From Diadema setosum (Eukaryota; Echinodermata; Echinoidea; Diadematoida; Diadematidae): DNA of 64,000 nucleotides. The notes beneath the pieces are model-generated. The model was not told the DNA's origin, searched no databases, and worked only from the letters and a program-made list of their open reading frames with translations. The translations under genes were made by a program, and so were the position numbers. Shown here one piece after another: positions 12,781-24,641 of the stretch (positions within the stretch are counted from its first letter, which is position 1; each line of letters begins with the position of its first letter). The DNA lies in contig CM067064.1 of NCBI GenBank assembly GCA_033980235.1, positions 30,636,170-30,700,169 on the forward strand. The letters are read 5' to 3'.

Positions 12781-15780
12781 CTACCCCCAGATCACTGCAA
12801 GAACATGGACAGAAAACTTTTCATAATGCAAACACCGACAATTCCCGTGTGTGGACACACAAGCAAAACAACTAGCAAAATTGCTTTGTGCTGTAAGCAT
12901 CAGTCTATTTTGATCACTTTTTGGAAACCCACCCAACAATTTGCCGTGCACAGTGTGCAGTGCACAGTGTGCATGAACATCATGTATTTTTTTTTCTTTT
13001 TTTTTTATAATCCCATAATTCAATTCACCATTACAAAGCCCCTGATGAAGGTACCTGGGGTCATGTTCTGGTCATTGTTAAGGCAGGCACAGTTAGGAGA
13101 TTTAAAGCACTTCGCTTTTACAGCTAAAACATTCTTCTTTTTTTGCCAAGTGTGAACAGCAGGAAGGAAAATTGATTTGTGCAATGCAAACCAAAGCTAG
13201 ATTTAACTCCTGTGTATGAATGGGCCTAGAGATTTCCATACTCATGCAATAAAAAAAAAACAAAAGAAGAAAATTAGTGGGCCTCGTTCACATTTTATGG
13301 AGGGGGGGGGGAGAAGATGGGGATGCTTCCTACTATCATGCAATTAGCACAGCTGATAAGATGTAACTTGTGGACAGAGCAAATGATCATTGGATAATCA
13401 AGGCAAACACAGCTGTCTCATGCCCAGCCCAACAGACTTGCACATAAACTGTTAGAATCAGTTAGCCTCCTGTCCAGCAACATTCCATATGTCATCGGTT
13501 ATTTCTTTTCGGTCTCTTTTTAGTATAAAATTTTCACAATCTCTGACACCATTGATATCACTTTATTTGGTAACAACTGCCAATCGACAGAATTTCTTCT
13601 TTCAAGCATTGATGCCCACATTGGAAGTGTACATTCAAACAGGAATACATGATCAAAGTCATGTCTTTGACAAGGATAGCTAGTACTGACGAAGATCTGA
13701 GCTTTCCACACAGCTCAAGGAATAAAGAGAAAAGTATACACTTCAACGTTAACCAGCTTCACATAGAATCCCCTGCAAATAAAGTTGTTTTCTTTTTAAC
13801 AGATTAAAGTCGGTCATGATCTCAACATAATCTAATTTCCTTGTGGCTTCTACTGTATGTTCTAAGCTTTGATTTAATCTAAAGGGATTTCACTACATCA
13901 TACACTGCTGGCAATAATGGTCATAATCACATGCACGGTAGAAAAAAAACATACGATAATATCTGTCTCGTGGACATAAACAAAACACTACTGTATCAAA
14001 ATACAATTTTATAACTCATTTCACATATTTCACCAAAAATATACTTGCCACGACTTAAAAAAATCTGTACAAGCATGGAAGATGTGGGCTGGTTTGCGGA
14101 ATTTGTTTTGTATTTTTCCAGACCAAGCTACAAGTATATGATCAACTCAATGGATACTTTGAAATTGCGCATAAGTACATATTTTGCACCAGACCTGGTG
14201 AACTATACACAATATCAACCCAGTGTAAAAGTCACGCAAAGCGGAGGTGTGACGCCAGATGGGGTAAGAAAGTTCATCGCAAGGTCAGCGTCTGGAGGGG
14301 GGGCACAGAGAACATGAATCATACATACACTTCCTTTCACTCAGTCTGAGAAGATATGTGTATAAAAGAAACCCCAATGAAGGCAAAAAAAAAAAAGAAA
14401 GAAAATCCACCAACCCCCCCCCCCCCAAAAAAAAAAAAAAATTCTACTCCCACCTCAAGAGAAGAAGTCCATCTACACTTCTGAAACATCAGTTGCACCA
14501 AATAATCTTGGCTGACCTTGCTGTCTACAACTTTTGAGCTACAATGTATTTTAGACAAATACCAAGATTTCAGAACCACTTTTTGTCGAAAATTCATGTT
14601 CTGATCAACTTCGTGCCCTCAAGGGGCTAAAGGCAGATGCACTCACTACCACCATATATCTACACGAAAAATCACATTAACATACTAACTGCCTACTTAT
14701 GAAGAGGACCTGACTGATGTTTTTTTTTTTTCCCCCTTTAATGTATGGTATACCAGAATGATTTGTGCAATGTGTTATGTCTATGGGAAATTACAGTACC
14801 TCAGCAGCAATGGGTACAAATTCTTATATACCATGTAGCCTCAATTTATTGCTGAAATCCGGTATTTCATTGAAAAATTTCACTGTGTGAAGAAGGCTAG
14901 CTGAAAACAACCTGCTAGGAGTTTTGAATGCCACAAAACAGTGTTTGTATATATTCTTCTGCATTCCTGTGAAATACCGTGTTTACATCAAAAGGAGAAT
15001 ACACAAAAGAATGTCAACAGTGTGGGAAATTTACAGAGAAGTGACCAGCCTCTTTTTATGCCTATCAATTCTCATTCATGAATAGAAAGCAGATCTGGTT
15101 TGTGACATTCCATCACAACAGCTTGGCACACATGGGGAATTTCCAGGACTTGTCACAAAATGGAATTCAACTTCCATCTTGCAGCATCCACCCCAAGTCT
15201 TACAAAATGCAATGCATAGGTCTATTTCCATTATCATTGGTGAACCATCAACACAATAGCCACAAATTGAAGATGTTAGTTTGCCTGCTCATTATCCTAA
15301 AGCACCATTCTTTTTTAAAGAAATCTGTCCTTAGAATAAAATGCACAAAAAAAAAACACACATTCATATTCATAGACTTTGAAAGAATTGGTTAATTTTC
15401 CTTACATCCACTAAAAACTGATGAGACGTTATCAGCTGATACATACATGTACTTTTAAAAATGATTAATTCAATGAAATCTCTACACAACAACAAATGAA
15501 ATTATTACTCATCTGTCTACAAATAAACCACACATTTTTTGACACATTATTGCCACTTTTTGTAGTAATCTTGAAGGAGATGTTGTCTGGCATGTCCCCC
15601 CCCCCACCTTCCCAACATCATATCTCTCAAATCAATGAGAGTCAGAAATAGTGAGTATATTCGCTGTGATATGTGGGAGAAGAACCCTGGATATGATTGA
15701 GCTATTTCAGGCAAATGCTGTCTACCCTAGCACCTTATTTCTCCCACATGTTTAGAGCCTGTGAACCTTATGAGCTCACA
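12781..15780. other. No gene recognised
   Basis: Unique AT-rich sequence with A, T, C and G homopolymers (for example near 13300, 14390-14440 and 14720). Open frames of 60-116 codons show no family resemblance. The imperfect direct repeat CAGTGTGCAGTGCACAGTGTGC at 12951-12972 is noted. Confidence 0.5.
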
Positions 15781-15786
15781 CTACAG

Positions 15787-15806
15787 CCCCCCCCCCCCCC
15801 CCCCCC
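15787..15806. repeat. C homopolymer, 20 bases
   Basis: An uninterrupted run of 20 C, one of several G or C runs of about 20 bases in the window. Confidence 0.95.
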
Positions 15807-15899
15807 GCCAGGAAATGACAAGACATTTCAAGGAACAAGACTGTCTCTCCTGAATCTATTCAGAAAGACTGTACATCCTTGACGGCAAACTTATTGAAA

Positions 15900-16430
15900 C
15901 TTTAAAGCTGCACTTGCAGCGACTTCATGTCGGCGAATACCGGCATGTCACTCGGTTTAACAAAGATTTTACACATGCTGCACAAACATTATCCACTGTC
16001 ACCTTCTCTCAATTCAGATTGTACAAAACTATTACCGAAAGTATCGAGCACAGCCGGGAAAACAAATTCAGCCTTGAATTCCATCACATCCACCGGCGGG
16101 AAAGGAAAGCAACTCGACAAATTTGCATGGATGTCAGATAGATTGGAGCATGTCGCTGCTCGTTAGGAGTCGCCATAAAAGTGCATTAGGGCTCGCCGGT
16201 ATCATCGAATGTTAAGAGCAGTGCTGGCTGCAGACTGGTTGGTTTATGTAGGACAGTGCATGCATCGTTTCACAAACATACCTATTATCCTACCTGCCCG
16301 TGACATTTCAGTCGGTCGAGTACTCTCTCTATCCCTTTGTTATGTCGTCGCAGTGGCCTCACCGTTTGAGCTTGCAGAGAACTGCACTTTATTGGGTAGA
16401 CAAATAACATCGAAGCTGCACTATAAATTC
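15900..16430. other. GC-richer unique stretch, possible conserved non-coding element
   Basis: The sequence has more CpG (GGCG, CCGG, GTCGG) and fewer homopolymers than its surroundings. Two overlapping open frames (15914-16141 and 15927-16166) lie in it, but neither resembles a known protein and no exon boundaries stand out. It could be a regulatory module, an old transposon fragment or an unrecognised exon. This is a base-composition observation only. Confidence 0.25.
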
Positions 16431-16658
16431 TGATCAGAGTATAACAAATTCATTTTGTTGCTTGTACCTTCTTGTGTGTGCAATAACATGTTTTTATCAT
16501 GGTTTAGTTCTCCTCTTTTTTTCACTCATCAGGTATTTTTCGTCTACGTAAATTTAACATAACGGCCATTTTGGAAGATTTCATGACAAAAGTGCCCAAA
16601 GATGGCTTTAGGAGATTTTTGTGATTTTTCCCCTCTCTTTTGCTCTTTTAATAATTAT

Positions 16659-16690
16659 AATAATAGCAGGAGCAGTAGTAGTAGTAGTAC
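16659..16690. repeat. (AGT)n-like short repeat
   Basis: TAATAATAG passes into AGCAGTAGTAGTAGTAGTA, a short trinucleotide array. Confidence 0.8.
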
Positions 16691-16752
16691 ATGTACACTC
16701 ATATGTGTATATATAAGTATAATGGCATACTTATGTAAAAGTATGTATGCAC

Positions 16753-16786
16753 ATGTATGTATGTATGTATGTATGTATGTATGTAT
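16753..16786. repeat. (ATGT)n microsatellite
   Basis: About eight ATGT units, uninterrupted. Confidence 0.95.
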
Positions 16787-17169
16787 TGTAGTAAGAAAGG
16801 GAGAAGCAATACTGTATACCCTGGCATTACTTGCAGCATGGACCCTAAGGTCCATGCTTGCAGCAATAGCAGTAGCAGTCCCGGTCTACTAAACAAGTGT
16901 AGGTTATAGTCTTAGATTTATAGCAAAGAGACAGGGTGTCCATCATTAATAGAGGGTCTGCCCATTCATATGAATCTATGCAACACATAAAATGTACATG
17001 TATGGCGCATTCAAGTGCCAAAGTGTGTAATACACGCATTCTTACAGGTAATACACAGATTTAAATCAGGGCAAGTTTGTTTGTTGGTGTTGTTGTTGTT
17101 TTCTTGTTCTTCTTTTTTTTTTCAATCTGCAAAGTCACTTGGGACCAGCTGCCAATAAAGATGTTGGAC

Positions 17170-17380
17170 TGGACTAGCCAGACAGCTTGAACTCCAGTCT
17201 TCTCCCATCCTCCCAACACCAGATGCGGGAGCTAAACATCATCAGATGTCTTCCGCAGATGCTACATCGTCCACGGAAGCAGATGAGAATCGCACTCCAC
17301 ACTCCAGCCTCCGATGGTGATCGGAATTCAGCGCAACCAGCGACGCACATCTTCATCTCCTCGGCTTCTGACTGACACTT
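17170..17380. other. GC-richer unique stretch of unknown nature
   Basis: About 200 bp of higher GC with open frames on both strands (plus 17187-17375, minus 17174-17443). No motif or family was recognised in any frame. A branch point, pyrimidine tract and splice sites could not be assigned with confidence, so it is not called an exon. Confidence 0.2.
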
Positions 17381-17821
17381 TTGATTCTGAATCAAGATGT
17401 AATCAAATCTGTCATTGCTCCACCATTTAACAGATGTTTTCATGTCATGTATAGATTTTTGTTATCCTTGGGGATTTGGAAAGTTGTTCCTACTAACAAT
17501 CATTTCAATGCTTTGAAACCGGCTTGCATTCACTTTTCATTGCTATGTCAGGCAAGGACGACTGAGTCTGGCAGAGCAAATGATAGCGAGCTTTAGATAT
17601 GCGACGCGAATGCCAGGACGACGCCTCCTTTGGGTTGGACAATGAAAAAAGCTGTCTCACACATGTGCAGAACACCATTTTTTGACTAATTAGTATCATC
17701 TTAGCATTCGTGTCGGAAATCTAAAGATCGCTAGTATCTCCGGTACACGTCCCGAACATACATGTACAGGCACATATTTACCCTTTGTGTGCTTTGAGTA
17801 CAGAACAGACAGACACACACT

Positions 17822-17963
17822 AGGTGCGGCCAAACTGGCAAAAGATCAAGAAGTTTAAGATCGAGAAGTTTCGTGGGAAGTTTGCGGTCACACTGGCAAA
17901 ACTTTGAGATCTTGAAGATTGCAATCTTCAACTTCTCGATTCTTTGCTAGTTTGACCATGCCT
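17822..17963. mobile_element. Palindromic MITE, about 142 bp
   Basis: The left arm starts AGGTGCGGCCAAACTGGC. The inverse of the right arm, AGGCATGGTCAAACTAGC, continues with the same words AAAGATCAAGAAGTT / AAGAATCGAGAAGTT. A second internal copy of the CACACTGGCAAAACTT words gives a near-hairpin structure. Coding capacity is absent and no clear target duplication was found. Confidence 0.7.
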
Positions 17964-17964
17964 T

Positions 17965-18180
17965 CTTAAGTGGAGGCACTAAGACTCTTGATTGACTTCA
18001 GAGGTCCTCAGTTCAAATCTCATCATGTGCCTATAATATGTCCTACAACAAGATGCAAGATGCTTTTACCAAGGAGCTTTTTGCTCCTTGCTTTTACCCA
18101 TGGTGTCCCTTATGACCAAGGTGTATAAATGGGTGCCTGGCACTCCTAGGGTAGGGTGCCACCCTGGATAAAGAAGGCCA
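17965..18180 (+). mobile_element. tRNA-derived SINE
   Basis: The head contains AGTTCAAATCTC (18010-18021), close to the RNA polymerase III B box GGTTCRAATCC, preceded by an ACTAAGACTCTTGA segment laid out like a tRNA gene. The body has TGTATAAATGGGTGCCTGGCA (18122-18142), a segment I know from many tRNA-SINEs of marine animals. No poly-A tail or target duplication was defined, and the A box is degenerate, so it is an old copy. Confidence 0.55.
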
Positions 18181-19020
18181 TTTTTCATATTAAGTTTAGA
18201 CATTTCCAACATAGGTTGTTATCCCTTTTTTTAAATTTCCCACAAGAATACACAGAACATTTTATCTATTTGTTCTCTCTCTGTTTTTACGAGGGGGGGG
18301 GGGGAGGAGAGAAGAGGGAAAAACACCTATTTCTTTTTCTGAATGATGAATTGTATAACTTAAGGGCTACCGTTATCCTTAAATTCATGAACCAAGAAAG
18401 GTCAAATGAAATTATTAAAGTCTGTGACATATGCCCCTTCTTAAACTTTTTTTTTTTCAATTTTCCTATGAATCTGGAGGATATACAATTATGAGTGAAT
18501 ATCACTACCATCAAAAACCTGTCTCATGATTCAATTGCCCAATTTGAGAAAGACAGCAATTTTGTCATCTTTAGTAGTTATCATGTCCTCTATCTATCCC
18601 GTAACTAAGAAACATAAGAGAAGCTTGGCGCCAGTCTTTCTTTTTCCACCAGAGGATTGACAGAGGGTTCAACCAGCGGGCAAATGATTTCCTAAGCCAG
18701 CTGCAGAGTCTTGCTCTACAGCATGTATAGATGATTAACCAGGTGTTCGTTGCATTCCCCCCCCCCACCCCACCCCATCCCACTCGTGACAGATTTGCAA
18801 GACCGAAGTGCAGTTAAAGAAATCTGGCAGATACATCGCTTTCGACATGCGCCTGTCGTGTAAATTGCTTTGACGCATCTCCTTGTGGTTGTTGTATATT
18901 TGAAGAAAAGAAAGAAAGAAAGAACCTCAAGAAAGTGCAGTTGCATTGGCATTCACTCTAGTAAAAAGAGAAATAATTATAATGACTCCTAGGAAAGCTC
19001 TTCCTTACATGAACATCTTT
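18181..19020. other. No gene recognised
   Basis: Unique sequence with a G run at about 18293-18303, a C run at 18758-18767 and an (AAAG)n stretch at 18904-18924. No gene signal was seen. Confidence 0.5.
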
Positions 19021-19112
19021 AAACTGTTGAGGACAAGTCCCAAGTATACTCTGGGCAGGCGTCTATGGGAAGTGCGCATTGTAGCAAAATCAGCCCGTCC
19101 TCAGCGGGTTAT
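19021..19112. mobile_element. Short palindromic MITE, copy 1
   Basis: It matches the complete 93 bp element at 53991-54083 in inverse orientation. Shared words in order include AGTATACTC, GGGCA, ATGGGAA, TAGCAAAATCAG and CCGTCCTCA, ending in CGGGTTA. The left end has decayed. Confidence 0.75.
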
Positions 19113-19224
19113 CAAAGACAGCCCTAAAAAAATGTTTAGCAATCCAGGGAGACGGTTGTGAAATCTATGTCTTAAACGTAACTACATGTTAAGCTAAGGT
19201 AAGCACAAGTGTGATTGAAGCAAT

Positions 19225-20057
19225 TGTAACACTCGGGTGTTTTTAAGGTTGATTGTTGTATGTAAGCGTGGACTTTGTAGGCGAGTGTCACTGGAGTATA
19301 AGTATCAGGATCACGACGATGATAATAATGCAAAGTCACCACTCGTAACACTTGTATAACTGAGTGTTACTATAAACGTATAATAGTTCAGTAGAATGTG
19401 CGACGACAGTCTCAGCTGGATGACACAATGATAATGATGACGAAGAGACGCGAAGGAAAGTACAGTTCAGCCAGAATGTATATTTTATTTGTAGTAATAC
19501 AGGAACTTGGTGAAAGTACAATCTCAATATATGAACACTTGGCACTCCCTGGTATGCTCCCAATCGGGGCTGGAGTGTATCGCTGATATCCCTCTGCCGG
19601 GTGGCAAGAGGCCTGGCCGAACCAGTGTAAGTTTGGCTGAACAAGAACCAAGAGTGTGGATTTGCAGGGATATTTATACTTAAACTTGTGAATATATTAT
19701 CGTTGGTACTTTACATAAAATGAAGGAGGAGATTATTATTCACTAATACATATGCAGGATATTTCTTAGAAGGCAATCCAAGTTTGGGAAGGGGAAAGTC
19801 TTCATACCATATTTGGTCATGCGAGTTTATGAATGAACTCACTATTATGTAATAGTGGTCTCAGCACAAAGGAATGTGCCGGTCAAGTGTTTTAGGGAGA
19901 AGTCTAAACAAAGGGGCTCATAATCGGTGGGTGGCATGGGTCAGTGGGGACTGACCACTTTCCAAATAAACCAGGGCGTAGTGCCTCATAATGCACCACA
20001 AGGACATCTACAGTGGGAAGTGAGGAGTGGGGAAAAAGACACAATTTGGGTCTTACA
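19225..20057 (-). repeat. 3' LTR of the retrotransposon
   Basis: This is the counterpart of the 5' LTR, with TATAAATA (minus, 19671-19678) and AATAAA (minus, 19484-19489). It is flanked on the outside by CAAT. The sequence just upstream on the minus strand, GCCGGACGAA, is only a weak polypurine tract. The U5 end (19235-19269) differs from the other LTR by several substitutions and a length change. Confidence 0.95.
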
Positions 20058-20687
20058 TTCGTCCGGCATTTCAAAAAGAAACGTCCTCGTTTCATATAAG
20101 AAATTTAAACAAACATTAGTCTTAAATATTGCAAGGGAATGTACAAATTGTAATCTCAAAAGCGTATACTCGAACACATAAGATGTGATTATCTTAACAA
20201 AAGTAATAAAAATTGGCAAACTGAGTAAAAGTGGTAATCAAAATGAGTGACTGACTGATACTGGAAACATAGTTCAACATATGAAACATGATATAAATAC
20301 AAACATGATAATGTAATCAACTGATTACAGTAAACAAAATGGCATAAAAACGCAAGACAAACATAAGATATCAATGTAATTCTAAGTACATGTAAAGTAA
20401 TCGTATTAACTGTCGGCTGTGTAACATTATGATCATACCATAAGGAGTTAACCTGTTGTATGAAAAACTTTGAAAGTGATGATGTCAGCTTTCACCTAGT
20501 CAGGAAATGCTAGTTAAGACAAAATTAACCATCACATAAAGTCAGCAGGCATCAAGAGACATAACATTAAGGCAAAATCAATTTCTTTTAGGATAAACAT
20601 ATCCCATAACTAGGCATCAGCATTAGAATTACATCATTATTATCATAACTAATAACGTAGTACAGCCATTGTCCACGTGTAATTATC
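20058..20687 (-). other. Retrotransposon 3' untranslated region
   Basis: About 630 bp between the stop codon and the 3' LTR, AT-rich and without a frame. Nothing resembling env was seen. Confidence 0.6.
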
Positions 20688-21845
20688 TCAGTAAAGGGGA
20701 ATACCATAAAAATCAGGTCTCTTAATTAACCTACCACAACGAGTGTGGGTGTGAGGGTCATGATTCCGGGCATGGGCATCATGGGAAGGTGGAAGAGGAG
20801 GAGGAGGAGGAGGAGATGGAGCTTCAGCAGTTGGTTGAGAAGACGAGTAGGTAGGAAATGGAAACACAGGTATGTGAAAAACAACTTGTTCCTCAGATGT
20901 AGGTGGAGAGGGCGGGTTGGGAGTGAAAGGGGGCGCGGGTTGTGATGTGGGTTCAAGATAGGGTTTGAGGCGGTTGTAGTGGAGAACTTTAGGGGGAGAG
21001 CTGGGATTAGACAAATCTGATAGGTGGTATAGAATGCCATTGTCATCTTTTCGCATTACGCGATAGGGGCCTTTCCATTTCGCAGAGAGCTTTTCACGAG
21101 TTGGAACAGTTACAAGCACTTTGTCTCCTACTTCGTATGGGATGAAACGTGTGGTTCTGTCATAATGCGCTTTTTGTGAGTGTCGCGCTCGTTTGGTCTT
21201 TGTGTCGGCATGCTCAAATGCTGAGTGCAAACGGTGGAGGAGGGTTGTTGCGTAATCATCTGGCGTGTGTGAAGTTGCAACGGGGTCAGATGAGGTCAAG
21301 ACTGAGAGAGGGGTGGAATTGTCCGAATCAGTCCCAGTGGAAGATGATGTAGGGGCGTCGGAGTCAGAGTCAAGGGGAAGAATGTCGCAGTCAGTAGAAA
21401 GAGGGGAAAGTGGGCTAAAGATGGGAAGAGTGCACTTCAGTGATCGGGTTGGAGTTGGGGGAGGTGGGGATGAGGGATGGGAAATCACTGCACATGTTTG
21501 TGTTAGTGAGGGAGGTGGGAAAACGGAGGTGCGATATGAATTACAAGCCTCACAGTGAGAGCAGAGGTCTGCAATGTCTTTGCGCATCCCATGCCAGTAG
21601 CAGAACCCTTCGATAAGCTCAATTGTCTTGGCTGTACCGAAGTGAAGAGCTGACATGGAAGTATGCATGACAGACAGGACAGTAGGGATCACAGAATAGG
21701 GAATGACAACCTGTTCTATCATTATCCCAGAGGGATGTCTCTTTCGCCGACACAACAATCCATCACGAATTACGAAACGCTCAAACTGATGCCGGAACTT
21801 GAACAAGCATTCCTCGTAATGAGGGATGGCCGATTTTGGGGGTAC
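20688..21845 (-). pseudogene. Retrotransposon frame, 3' part: integrase zinc finger and C-terminal module without catalytic core
   Basis: It is open from the nested-insert boundary to the stop at 20688. The internal ATG at 21806 is unlikely to be the original start. Counting from it, residues 1-92 hold the integrase H2C2 zinc finger (H48, H55, C85, C88 with family-typical spacing, and the Tyr-Trp motif). Residues about 95-183 are a Pro/Ser/Asp-rich linker in place of the DDE catalytic core. Residues 184-282 match the integrase C-terminal domain, with QKAHYDR and the GPY motif at 246-248. The tail is Pro-rich and ends with an SGR-like RCGRLIKRPD. It cannot act as an integrase. It may bind DNA or an intact integrase in trans, or may simply be remnant coding sequence. 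Confidence 0.85.
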
Positions 21846-21862
21846 ATATGGGCAATTCCACG

Positions 21863-22487
21863 GTAACTGACGTTACACGTAAGGATTTTCATGAAATTGT
21901 TTACCTTGTAGTTTTGTGAATGAAAGCACCTTGGGCTTGCAATTAGCATTGATGACTAAGTTCATGGGAATGAAGAAATTGGTGGAAAGTTTTTCTCTCA
22001 AACTGCATTTGTTATCACATAGCAAGTGAAAATGTGGCGGTAACTGACGTTACGGAAAAAGGACATGGGAAATTATGGTGTAGATGTAAATGGAAATATC
22101 TCATGTCCCTGACTTTTAGCCTTTATGTGTTTAATATGGCAATACACCTAGGTTCTTAGGAACAGGTGTGCAAAATAATGTGCACTTTAGTTGTCTCCTT
22201 TTACCACCATGCCAATTTCAGTGAAGGCATGACGGTAACTGACGTTACGTAACTGACGTTACGCTTACATTTGCCATAGGGTTTACACATGCAAAATCAT
22301 GATTGGGAATAGCTTTGTGATATTTCATAATTCTGACCATTCAGAATAATTTGGTTGATATGGAGCCATACCTTGGTTCATCAGTCATAAATACACAATG
22401 AAATGAAACAGTAGTCCATTTTCTTTGTGTTCTATGAAAACTTAAAGGTAAACATGTCAGTAACTGACGTTACGTAACTGACGTTAC
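21863..22487 (+). repeat. Left cluster of six GTAACTGACGTTAC motifs
   Basis: Exact copies start at 21863, 22040, 22235, 22249, 22460 and 22474. Copies three-four and five-six are abutted head to tail, which creates GTTACGTAAC at 22244-22253 and 22469-22478. The motif holds TGACGT, a CREB/ATF half site. The abutted junction is a PAR-bZIP/NFIL3-type palindrome (RTTACGTAAY). Confidence 0.95.
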
Positions 22488-22807
22488 ACATACTTTGCCG
22501 TGGGGTTTACAGAGAACTAATTTATTTAACAGGTTATTATACTGCTGCAATGTACCAGTGACAATCCCAGGCAACTACAGCAACAAATTAAAACAAAATC
22601 TAAAGACACAAATGATATTGGGTGGGCCATTAGGGGGCACCCCCCCCCCATGCCATAGCACAGTTGGGCAAAAATATTGTAAATGCAAAAGAGGATATTT
22701 CTTGACATTTGTCTGAAGATTTAATTTTTATTCAACATTTATGATTACACAGAGCCATTAATAGATTAAGCAGTTCCAAGCATAAATATATTGACATGAC
22801 TAAGGGC

Positions 22808-22844
22808 TTTTTTGTTTGTTTGTTTGTTTGTTTGTTTGTTTTTT
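22808..22844. repeat. (TTTG)n microsatellite inside the nested transposon
   Basis: About eight TTTG units followed by a T run. Confidence 0.9.
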
Positions 22845-24064
22845 AATGAACAGGAAAGTTTTTATCTACATAGAGTGCTCCACCCATTATACCTTGTAGT
22901 ACTACACAAAACATGGATATTTTTGTGCTTGAAAAAAAAAAATCAAAATATCTTCTAGGTCATGGGGGAAAAAACATGTATCAACTCATAAATATGCATA
23001 AATATGTATGAAATCTATTGTGATATATTTCTCCTTCTTTTCTTTATTTAACTCCTGATGATCTCCATCATCAATTGATTTAAATGAAAAGTGTCACACT
23101 TTTAATATTTCCCTGTGAAGAAGAAAAATAAATGCTTTTTTGGTCAAAAGAGCATCATTGTTTTATTCCTAGCTTGAAGTAATTTAACTGTTTTTCTTTT
23201 CCTTTTCACTGATATATCACAGCTTGCAAATACATTTGAGATACCAAGAAATCGGACTTTGCAATGAAAGAATACTAAAATCAATATAAAAAACTCTTCC
23301 TGTTCATAATTATCATGTGTTGTATTACAAAATGTCCCTGCAAGAATGTAGTAATCAACAAATACACACTGTATGAACAAATTTGTTTAAACCCTATAGA
23401 ATCCTCTCTCACTGTGAGCAACATCAGTGTTAAGTTTCAAACAATAATGAGTACATGCCTTACGTACCATAATACAAGATGAGCCATGTTAACTACACCA
23501 CACATTTAAAGTGCAAGAGAAGAAATATCTGTTTGTGCATTTGCCTTGAGGTAGAAACTTGAATAAGCTTCCTAAAAAAAAAGGCCAGCGAAAGCAAACA
23601 TTGGTGAAGATTGTTAAACTGTTGGTATGCAGCTGTGCAGAAGTTTTTTTTTTTTTTTTTTTTTAAATAGAAAATGTGGTTAACATGCAATCATGTCACT
23701 GATTAGGCCTACAAACTTTGGTAGCTTTATCATCCCGTAGGACTGGGAATGTACTAATTTGAGTATATATACTGCATGTGGCAAACTAAACTTCCATATG
23801 ATTTAACCTTAAACTTGTGCTGAATCAAAAATCGAAAGCTCAAGCCCCCCCCCCCCAAAAAAAAAAAAAGATAATCATAGTAAATGAATGAATAAATGAA
23901 TTTAGAAATAAAATAAAATAAAATAAAAATATCCATGGACATACCATGGTAATGACATCACTTCCTATGAAAGAGATTGCTGCTCTTTGTTGTAAGTTGA
24001 CTTCCCAGATGTATTGAAATGGCCAAAAGTAAAAAAATTTGCCTCAGTTATAATTACTGTCATG

Positions 24065-24280
24065 GTAACTGACGTTACATACTCGTGTATGACGTTTCGG
24101 TAACTGACGTTACACATTTTGTAGTGTTCATTTTGACTCTCCAGTATGCCAAGTATCCTTATTTCTGGTAATGAAATAAAGGCATATGGGCATACATTAG
24201 AAATCCCAAGTTACATCATACAGCTCACTTCCTTTGATGAATAAACTTAAAAATTCCTTGTTTTTGGTAACTGACGTTAC
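24065..24280 (+). repeat. Right cluster of three GTAACTGACGTTAC motifs
   Basis: Exact copies start at 24065, 24100 and 24267, in the same orientation as the left cluster. Between the first two lies a degenerate TGACGTTTC word. The right terminal inverted repeat itself carries only the AGTTACCG part. Confidence 0.95.
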
Positions 24281-24641
24281 ATCCATCATTATCAAAGTAA
24301 TTAACAGTTTTTATCAAATTCTTTAAAGCTACCAGCTTTTTTTTCTATCGTGTGGTAAAAGACTTCTCTGGTAATTGCATACATATGAAAGATTGTTGTT
24401 TAGAGTACTAATAAAGTGGATACACAGAGAGTAAGTTATGCGACAATACACTCTTTTCACCATTGAGTTATAGGCATATTTTGGCAGCCATTTTGAAAAT
24501 CAAAATGGCCGCTTTTATTGAAAAGCATAATGATTCTTAAAACTTCAACTCAAGTACTGTCTGAAAATGTATGGTGTTTGAAACAAATATCATTTTGAAT
24601 TTTTGGCACCTGTGTCCTAGTTACCGTGGAATTGCCCATAT

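Larger units (their letters stand above)
21850..24637. mobile_element. Nested 2.8 kb non-autonomous DNA transposon with repeated 14-base motif
   Basis: The ends are perfect 19-base inverted repeats, GGGCAATTCCACGGTAACT, flanked by ATAT on both sides (21846-21849 and 24638-24641). A TA duplication with ends starting TGGGC is equally possible. The interior is AT-rich and unlike the retrotransposon. It has no frame above 80 codons, so transposase must come from elsewhere. Nine exact copies of GTAACTGACGTTAC lie in the outer parts, six on the left and three on the right, all in the same orientation; the first overlaps the left inverted repeat. Repeats of this kind near the ends are usual transposase binding sites. 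The superfamily could not be assigned. Confidence 0.9.

Noticed and set aside
19336..19644. 102-codon frame present identically in both LTRs (also 26378-26686)
   Set aside because: Duplicated because LTRs are duplicated; no known domain, and it overlaps the promoter and polyadenylation region.
21850..24637. The 14-base repeats as a CRISPR-like or satellite array
   Set aside because: Spacing is irregular (14 to over 1,500 bases) and the repeats are confined between clear transposon ends.
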